Assembly: GCF_027409185.1 (NCBI RefSeq) | Contig: NC_084469.1 | Span: 32,664,293 to 32,728,292 of the forward strand | Length of the DNA stretch: 64,000 nucleotides | Direction: 5' to 3' | From: Cynocephalus volans | Taxonomy: Eukaryota > Chordata > Mammalia > Dermoptera > Cynocephalidae | In this document: positions 58,082 through 64,000 of the stretch, piece by piece | Numbering within the stretch: the first letter of the stretch is position 1 | Layout of the letters: every line of letters starts with the position of its first letter | The notes under the pieces: generated by a model | What the model was told of the DNA's origin: nothing | The model's input: the letters and a program-made list of their open reading frames with translations, nothing else | Database searches by the model: none | Translations under genes and position numbers: made by a program

Positions 58082-58151
58082 GATAAGGGCCTGTGTCCAG
58101 GAGAGAGACTGTTCCCCGGGTCCCAGGAGCCCCTATCAGGCTGGTGTTTCC
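58082..58151 (+). promoter_or_regulatory. GP1BA promoter GATA and Ets motifs
   Basis: GATAAG at 58082-58087, a reverse GATA site (CTATCA) at 58133-58138 and a reverse GGAA Ets core at 58148-58151 cluster about 120-190 bases before the putative exon 1 donor. GATA-1 plus Ets control is established for the megakaryocyte GP1BA promoter; these particular sites are matched by motif and position only. Confidence 0.55.
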
Positions 58152-58268
58152 TCCCCATCCCCATCCCCTTCCTGCCACTGGCCAAGCCCTCCCTGGAGCT
58201 GGAAGAGAGAAGGACTGAGTCACACCCTGGAAGAAGCTCGGTGCCTTTGGAGGTCTTTCTGCCTGCCT

Positions 58269-58519
58269 GTAAGCTGGGGTTGGGGCTGGGAGAGAGGGGA
58301 TCTGAGGGGAAAGTAAGAGCCAAGAGCTCGGAGCTAGTGGCTTAGGCTTTGGTAACAAGGGTGGGAGAAGGGAGTAGAGAGGATGGCAGCAGGCACGGAA
58401 ACAAGTTTCTGGGAGAGATCCTGGGAGCTGCCCAGGGAATGCGGGGACTGGTCCTGGGGGAGTGATGCTGGGGACTGATGGGGCATCCACTCACCCCCCT
58501 CCTGCCCCCCACCCACAGG
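58269..58519 (+). other. GP1BA: GP1BA 5' UTR intron
   Basis: GTAAGC at 58269 and a CCACAG acceptor ending at 58519 delimit a 251-bp intron, six bases upstream of the ATG. Human GP1BA has a non-coding first exon and a single intron of similar size. The donor choice is inferred. Confidence 0.65.
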
Positions 58520-58524
58520 TCCCC

Positions 58525-60663
58525 ATGCCTCTCCTCCTCTTGCTGCTCCTGCTGCCAAGCCCCTCACACCTCCAACACGTCTGTGAGGTCTCCATAGTGG
58601 CCAGCCAGGTAGAAGTGAACTGTGATGAGAAGAAACTGACAGCACTGCCTCCAGACCTGCCAGCAAACATAACCATCCTCCACCTGGGTAAGAACCCTCT
58701 GGAGACCTTCTCCACAGCTTCCCTGATGCCTTTCACTCGCCTCACTCGGCTGTACTTGGATAGAAGCAAGCTGGCCAGTCTACAGACTGATGAGATGCTG
58801 CCGCTGCTGGAGACCCTGGATCTATCTCACAATATGCTGAAGAAGCTGCCCTCACTGGGGCAGGCACTACCTAACCTCATTACCCTGGACGTCTCCTTCA
58901 ACCAGCTGGACTCGTTGTCTCCTGGGGCTCTGGAAGGCCTGAGCCAACTCCATGAACTCTCCCTGCGTGGCAATAACCTGGCGACTCTGCCCCCAGGGCT
59001 CCTGGCACCCACAACCCAGCTGCAGAAGCTCAATCTGGCTGACAACAAGTTGCATGAGCTGCCCCATGGGCTCCTGGATGGGTTGGAGGACCTTGACACC
59101 CTCTACCTTCAAGGGAACATGCTGCGCACGATACCAAAAGGCTTCTTTGGGGACCACCTTCTGCCTTTTGCCTTTCTTCATGGCAACTACTGGCAATGCA
59201 ACTGTGAGATCCTCTATTTCCGTCGCTGGCTGGAGAACAATGACAACAATGTCTACATATGGAAGGAGGGTGTGGATGTTAAGGCCATGACCCCCAACGT
59301 GAGCAGTGTGCAGTGTTACAATCTGGACAATATCCCCATCAGCAGCTTCCCAGGGAAGGACTGCCCCACCCTTGGTGATGTGGACAGCGCAGAAGACTAT
59401 GATGTCTATTCAGAAGTGGACACTGAGGGTGCTAAGTTGTCTATCACTGGGACAGTGGTCAAGTTCTCTATCAACACCGAAGCCCACACAATCCACTGGG
59501 GCCTACTCTATCCACAATCTCCTGCTTCTCTAGACAGCCAAATTCCCTCCTTGCCTCCGACCCAAGAATCCACTAAGAAACAGACCACATTCCTAACCAG
59601 ATGGATCCCAAATTCCACCATGTTCCCGGCTACCAAGGAATACATCACATTCTCCAAAACCCCGAAGCCCACCACTAAACCCACCACAACCCCAACCACC
59701 CCAAAGCCCACCACAACCCCAACCACCCCAAAGCCCACCACAACCCCGACCACCCCAAAGCCCACCACAACCCCAACCACCCCAAAGCCCACCACAACCC
59801 CAACCACCCCAAAGCCCACCACAACCCCAACCACCCCAAAGCCCACCACAACCCCAACTACCCCAAAGCCCACCACAACCCCGACCACCCCAAAGCCCAC
59901 CACAACCCCAACCACCCCAAAGCCCACCACAACCCCAACCACCCCAAAGCCCACCACTAAACCCACCACAACCCCAACCACACCAGAGCACACAACCTCA
60001 ACCACCCAGGAGCCCACCACAACCCCACCCACCCCAAAGCTTACCACAACCCTGACAACCCCAGAACACACAACCTCAGCCACCCCGGAGCCCACCCCAA
60101 CCTCAACCATCCCAGAACCCGCCACAGTCCCAACCACGCTGGAGCCCACCTTACTCTCTACTATCTTAGAATCCACTACAATGTTCATCTCTAAAACTGC
60201 CAACACTTCAAAGGTCCGTGGAATGGCTCGAAGGAATTCGGATAGCTTCAGAACTGACCCTTTCCTCAATCCTGACTTTTGCTGCCTTCTCTCCCTGGGC
60301 TTCTATGTCTTGGGTCTCCTCTGGCTCCTGTGTGCTTCTGTGGTCCTTATCCTGCTGCTGACCTGGGTTCAGCACGTGAACCTACGGGCCCTGGACTCTG
60401 CCCAGCACGCTGCTCTGGCCACAGCCACGCAAACCTCACATGTGGAGGTGCAGAAGGGAAGGCAAGTGACAGTGCCCCGGGCCTGGCTGCTCTTCCTTCA
60501 AGGCTCACTCCCCACTTTCCGCTCCAGCCTCTTCCTGTGGGTGCGGCCTAGTGGTCGTGTGGGGCCTCTCATAGCAGGACGGCGGCCCTCAGCCCTGAGT
60601 CAGAGTCGTGGTCAGGACCTGCTGGGCACAGTGGGCATTAGGTACTCTGGCCACAGCCTCTGA
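58525..60663 (+). CDS. GP1BA: GP1BA, platelet glycoprotein Ib alpha chain
   Basis: Platelet receptor subunit that binds von Willebrand factor and thrombin and forms the GPIb-IX-V complex. One coding exon of 712 residues; the ATG six bases after the intron acceptor matches the human start. Signal peptide: residues 1 to about 16 (poly-Leu). A Cys-flanked N-cap starts at C20 and is followed by leucine-rich repeats to about residue 210. The C-terminal cap holds [12 protein letters not shown]. An acidic segment holds Y292 and Y295, and a Thr/Pro mucin stalk follows with ten PTTTPTTPK units (386-475). DFCC (C586, C587) is the disulphide site for GPIb-beta. The transmembrane helix spans about 588-613. 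The tail keeps the filamin region and ends RYSGHSL, the 14-3-3 site. The protein is about 60 residues longer than the shortest human forms, mainly through the stalk repeat. Confidence 0.97.
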   Translation: MPLLLLLLLLPSPSHLQHVCEVSIVASQVEVNCDEKKLTALPPDLPANITILHLGKNPLETFSTASLMPFTRLTRLYLDRSKLASLQTDEMLPLLETLDLSHNMLKKLPSLGQALPNLITLDVSFNQLDSLSPGALEGLSQLHELSLRGNNLATLPPGLLAPTTQLQKLNLADNKLHELPHGLLDGLEDLDTLYLQGNMLRTIPKGFFGDHLLPFAFLHGNYWQCNCEILYFRRWLENNDNNVYIWKEGVDVKAMTPNVSSVQCYNLDNIPISSFPGKDCPTLGDVDSAEDYDVYSEVDTEGAKLSITGTVVKFSINTEAHTIHWGLLYPQSPASLDSQIPSLPPTQESTKKQTTFLTRWIPNSTMFPATKEYITFSKTPKPTTKPTTTPTTPKPTTTPTTPKPTTTPTTPKPTTTPTTPKPTTTPTTPKPTTTPTTPKPTTTPTTPKPTTTPTTPKPTTTPTTPKPTTTPTTPKPTTKPTTTPTTPEHTTSTTQEPTTTPPTPKLTTTLTTPEHTTSATPEPTPTSTIPEPATVPTTLEPTLLSTILESTTMFISKTANTSKVRGMARRNSDSFRTDPFLNPDFCCLLSLGFYVLGLLWLLCASVVLILLLTWVQHVNLRALDSAQHAALATATQTSHVEVQKGRQVTVPRAWLLFLQGSLPTFRSSLFLWVRPSGRVGPLIAGRRPSALSQSRGQDLLGTVGIRYSGHSL
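59680..59949 (+). repeat. GP1BA: 27-bp coding VNTR, 10 copies, in the GP1BA stalk
   Basis: Ten head-to-tail 27-base units, each coding PTTTPTTPK, differ only at a few silent bases (for example CCG for CCA). Degenerate relatives with PTTK, PEHTTS and PTPK continue on both sides. The frame is kept throughout. Confidence 0.95.
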
Positions 60664-61140
60664 TGGTGGGAGGTTCAGGGACCTTGAGAAAGGCTCCAGT
60701 GAGCTTTTTATTGGGGTCTAGTGGGGGTGGGTGAGTAAGGAGCATGCGGTCATGGGGCGGTCTTAGTTACTTTTCCTTTATGAGAAGCCCCTCTTCACAC
60801 CACAGGCACACGAACTCAGACCCAGCAGATGAGGAGGTAATGAGATGGAGGTGCTGGGGGTGGTCATAGAACAAAGCTCCCTACACTGCATGGGGGCTGC
60901 CAGACCACGTGGTTATTACCAGCACTTTTGGGAAGTTTTTAGGAAAAAAACAAGTGAATAGAATAGAGCATGCGTGGTTTCCACATGCTTCTGTGCATAG
61001 AATAAAATTTGGAAAGCCATTTATCAAGATGTGAGTTACAAGTATGGGTGGTTTTATTATTTTTCCTCTGCTTAGCATTTCTTAGTTTTCCACCATTATT
61101 GTACATTATTTATATAATAAAAAGTAGTTTTAAAAAGAAA
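60664..61140 (+). other. GP1BA: GP1BA 3' UTR
   Basis: Sequence after the GP1BA stop up to two candidate AATAAA signals at 61001-61006 and 61116-61121. The length of about 460 bases fits the human transcript if the second is used. Confidence 0.6.
61116..61121 (+). terminator. GP1BA polyadenylation signal (candidate)
   Basis: AATAAA in an A/T-rich stretch 453 bases after the stop. An upstream AATAAA at 61001-61006 is an alternative. Confidence 0.6.
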
Positions 61141-62890
61141 ATGTAGTTTCTTTTGAAGAGGAAGAGTGGCTGGGGCACCTGTTACAAGAATTCCCAAGGT
61201 CCCAACCATCTGCATCTTGGTCGCAACTACTCACCCAATAACCCCCTGGTCATAGCCTGCACTCCCCCTGCCCGGGGGGGGTCTCCTTCTCTCCTCCAGG
61301 AGTGAACACCCACCAGACCCCCCCAAGCATCAGATCTAGCTCAAGAACCATAAATCTCCCTGGAGTTTAGTGACACTACTGAGGTCTACCTGCCTGTAGC
61401 CTGCAGTACTAAGGGGAGAAAGCTGGGAGCCTGTTCATACCTGCAGCCGCAGAAATACAGCTCTCTTCACTGCCAGGTCAGTGGGCAATGGGAAGGGTGT
61501 GGGCCTGGAAGTGTGTGCCGTCCTGGTAGGTGTGACTGAATAGTCTTGGGTTTCCTACCATCAAGCTAGGACGCAGGCAAACGAGATCGACTTCCCTCCC
61601 CTGGTTCCATAGATTCTGCCATTCCCTAACCACATTGCTGAGGCTTTCTTTCCTGCCTCGTCTCCAGCTCAATCCAGGGCTTGGGGCCCAGAAATGGGAT
61701 TTAAGGATGACCTTCCACAGAGAGCCCCCTCCTACAGATCATACTGGAAGGATCTTCCTAACCTGAAAATCTGACATCTCTCTCTTGCTTTGAACTCTTC
61801 CCCAGGCAGAGGACAAACTCCTGAGCTTAGAAATCGAGGACTTCCATACACTGACCCCAACTTAACAGTACAGCTGCATCTCTTTGCACTCTCCTCTGCA
61901 AGCTGTGCTCCAGCTATGGCAAACTTCTCATAGATTACCTGCTCCCCACCACTGTTCCTCCTCTGAGCCTTTGCCCTCGCTCTATGCCAGGAGTGCTGCC
62001 CCACTCCCTTCCCCAATCAGTCTAACTGCTACTATGAGCAGGTCTTGCCTCCTAGGCTGCGCCAAGTGCTCCAAGTTATAGTCTATTGCTACACTCTGTT
62101 TCCCAACTGCTCCTGCATCATCTGCCCCTCTGGACGTGGAACTCCTTAAGGACAAGGTCCAGGCTTCACTTCTCAAAGAAGCCACCAAACCCTAGGACAG
62201 TATGCATGGAGGGGTAAGGCAGTGGTAGCAGTACAGCCACCAGATGCTGAACTCCACCTCTCCTTCTGTTGACAAGGCTCTGCCAAGGGGACAGCTCCCA
62301 CCTGCTGCCTGCCTGTCCCCTGGCCTGGCCTGAAGCCCTCTTGCTGCCCAGCACTCCTCCCAGTTTCACCTTCCCATGCCCTTTTACACCCTAAGAGGTT
62401 CCTAGGCCCCTTTAGGGCAGGGCCTGGGAATCACACATCTAAAGAAATGGAAAAGACCATAGCTCTCCCCACCTGAGGCCCAGATCAAGTCTTTGGCCAA
62501 CATGCTCCCTTTCCTCAAGCCTCCAGGCTTTGGGGGTCTGGCTCCAGTGCCCATCCCCACAAGCCCTGCCCTGCCCTGCCACCCCCTGCTGGCTCCAGTC
62601 CATCACCAGACTCTAGGGACTTTTCCTGGGGTTTATGTAAGATGACTTGCGTGTCTGCTGCATTCTTGGGCAAGTAGCTGGGAAGCAACACACAGGACTG
62701 GAGTTTGGGTTTTCTTTCCCCGTCAGCTGCTGCGGCACGACTGATGTACAAAGCATTTGCATAAAACCAGCAGGTATTTCTTTAATAATTCTTCTTAAAA
62801 ATTCCAGTTCCTGTTCTCCAGGGGTACCAGCTTCTTTGTCCAGTCTCCTCCCCCTCCTAAACCCCACAACTCTCCAGATTTGGGAGTGGT
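61141..62890. other. GP1BA-SLC25A11 intergenic DNA
   Basis: No coding exon is recognised. 61900-62210 has an L2-like feel (GGAACTCCTTAAGGACAAGG). The right end should hold the SLC25A11 cleavage site. Confidence 0.45.
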
Positions 62891-62903
62891 GTCATCCATC
62901 TAA

Positions 62904-62909
62904 TTTATT
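62904..62909 (-). terminator. SLC25A11 polyadenylation signal (candidate)
   Basis: AATAAA on minus (TTTATT on plus), about 440 bases past the SLC25A11 stop. It is the nearest canonical hexamer on that strand that I saw. Confidence 0.55.
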
Positions 62910-63346
62910 GATTAAGTCCTCACTGAGGTAGAGGGAGGCAGGACCACATCCTCCCACTGCGAACCTTCTGACCATCTTAATAGCTTCTGCTCTCTCCTGT
63001 CCCCTCAGCTCTACCTTGGTTTCCCCACTGAGAAGGGGAATCTTCTGCTGTCCTGCGTGCCCTGAAACTAACACCCAAGAGGAGGTCATAAATCCTCAGG
63101 GAGTTTCCCAGCTCCCCCCAGGGAACAGCCAGGGACAGAGCAGTCATAAGGATCAGGACAAGCAGGGCAAACTAGAACGGGGGGTAGAAGAGACCAAAGT
63201 CCTTTACCACAAAGGAGGAAACCACACCGTGGAAGGGAAATAAATAGATGGGCCCAGGGCAGCAGAGTCCAGGCCCCAGGGGCACCGTAAATGTAGGTGG
63301 CGGAGAATGGGAGCCCTGGCACACCAGCTCCAGGCCCACTGCTGCC

Positions 63347-64000
63347 TCAGCCACTGAGGAAGAGACGCTTGTAGGCCTTGTTCATCTGCTCCAAGAAGAT
63401 GAAGGTGAGGACGGTGTGGGGGCCCAGGCGGGCATAGTATGGTGTGAAGCCCTTCCACAGGCTGAAGAAGCCCTCATAGCGGATGACCTTCACCAGCACA
63501 TCCTAGACAGACAGGCAGGCAGGGCGCCGGGGCTAGGACTTGGCCTCCAGGGCCTGTACCCCTACCCTCCCAGAGCATCCAACACTCCAGACCTAGCCCC
63601 CCAGCCCTGCTTCCTCACCAGCCCATTCTTGTATTCTGGCTTCCCGTCAATCATTCGCATGTTCTGAATCCTGAAAGAGTGAAGGTAGGGGCATGAGAGA
63701 CAGAAAGGGGGCCCTCCCACCCCTCTCCAGGCCCAGGCCTGCACACTCACCGGGTCTTGGCAATGTCCACAGGCATGGAGGCGGCAGTGGTGACAAGGCC
63801 GCTGATCATGCTGGCACAGAAGTGGCACAGGATGTTATCAGAAAAGTAGCCTGGGGGGTGAAACAGAGGGTGGCAGTCTGCTTGGCGGTGGTGCAGGCCA
63901 GTCTGGGAGCTGAGGGCCCAGCTCTAGGTCTCACCTGAGTCCAGCAAGAACTGCTTGGATTGGGAGTAGGAGGCGAGCTGGGCAGCGTTGACAACAACAG
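63347..64000 (-). CDS. SLC25A11: SLC25A11, mitochondrial 2-oxoglutarate/malate carrier (3' part)
   Basis: Inner-membrane antiporter exchanging 2-oxoglutarate for malate in the malate-aspartate shuttle. Four minus-strand coding segments in transcription order: 64000-63935 (cut by the window edge), 63850-63751, 63670-63619, 63502-63347. Phases join into about 124 residues, from VVVNAAQLASYSQSKQF to KRLFLSG and a TGA at 63347-63349. The third carrier repeat with its PVDIAKTR signature (Px[D/E]xx[K/R]x[K/R]) crosses the second and third segments. The human protein has 314 residues, so roughly the first 190 lie beyond the right edge. The gene converges on GP1BA. No defect was seen. Confidence 0.96.

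Noticed and set aside
59508-60269. Long minus-strand open frame (253 residues of GVVVGFGV-type repeats) opposite GP1BA
   Set aside because: It is the shadow of the 27-bp repeat, which has no stops on the other strand. Composition is unnatural and there is no independent support.

Overview
This is a piece of a placental-mammal nuclear chromosome. It has split exons with GT..AG introns, polyadenylation signals, LINE-1, MIR, L2 and MaLR copies, and a conserved gene order: MINK1 (+), CHRNE (-) with C17orf107 (+) nested in one of its introns, GP1BA (+), SLC25A11 (-). This is the gene order of human 17p13.2. About 35 copies of a SINE whose body is an isoleucine-tRNA-like unit, present as monomers and head-to-tail dimers, match the CYN SINEs known from colugos (Dermoptera). 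A colugo such as Galeopterus or Cynocephalus is therefore the most likely source. No Alu, B1/B2 or carnivore SINE was seen.

Layout. 1-7560 is MINK1 intron 1, made of an antisense L1 and several SINEs. 7561-24975 carries 32 MINK1 coding exons (exons 2-33; exon 1 lies off the left edge) plus a 24-nt cassette exon, with a 3' UTR to about 25740. CHRNE runs backwards from 30753 (ATG) to 26412 (stop) in 12 exons, in a GC- and CpG-rich block. C17orf107 sits on the opposite strand between CHRNE exons 9 and 8. 30.8-58.1 kb is gene-poor and filled with L1 pieces, about 26 CYN SINE copies, a MaLR solo LTR nested in an L1, a U6 retropseudogene and microsatellites. GP1BA has a short non-coding exon 1 ending near 58268, a 251-bp intron and a single coding exon (58525-60663). 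The last four coding segments of SLC25A11 fill the right edge, the outermost one cut by the window end.

The genes do not form a pathway or operon. MINK1 is a STE20/GCK-IV kinase, CHRNE is the adult muscle acetylcholine receptor epsilon subunit, GP1BA is the platelet von Willebrand factor receptor subunit, and SLC25A11 is the mitochondrial oxoglutarate/malate carrier. MINK1/CHRNE and GP1BA/SLC25A11 are convergent pairs.

I found no sign of a new multi-gene system. The most interesting items are a 9-residue, 10-copy near-perfect repeat in the GP1BA mucin stalk, an altered sulfation-tyrosine segment in the same protein, a 24-nt G run in the proximal CHRNE promoter, a competing 3' end for C17orf107, the MINK1 microexon, a CpG-rich CYN SINE variant, and an unexplained coding-like stretch near 34.2-34.5 kb.
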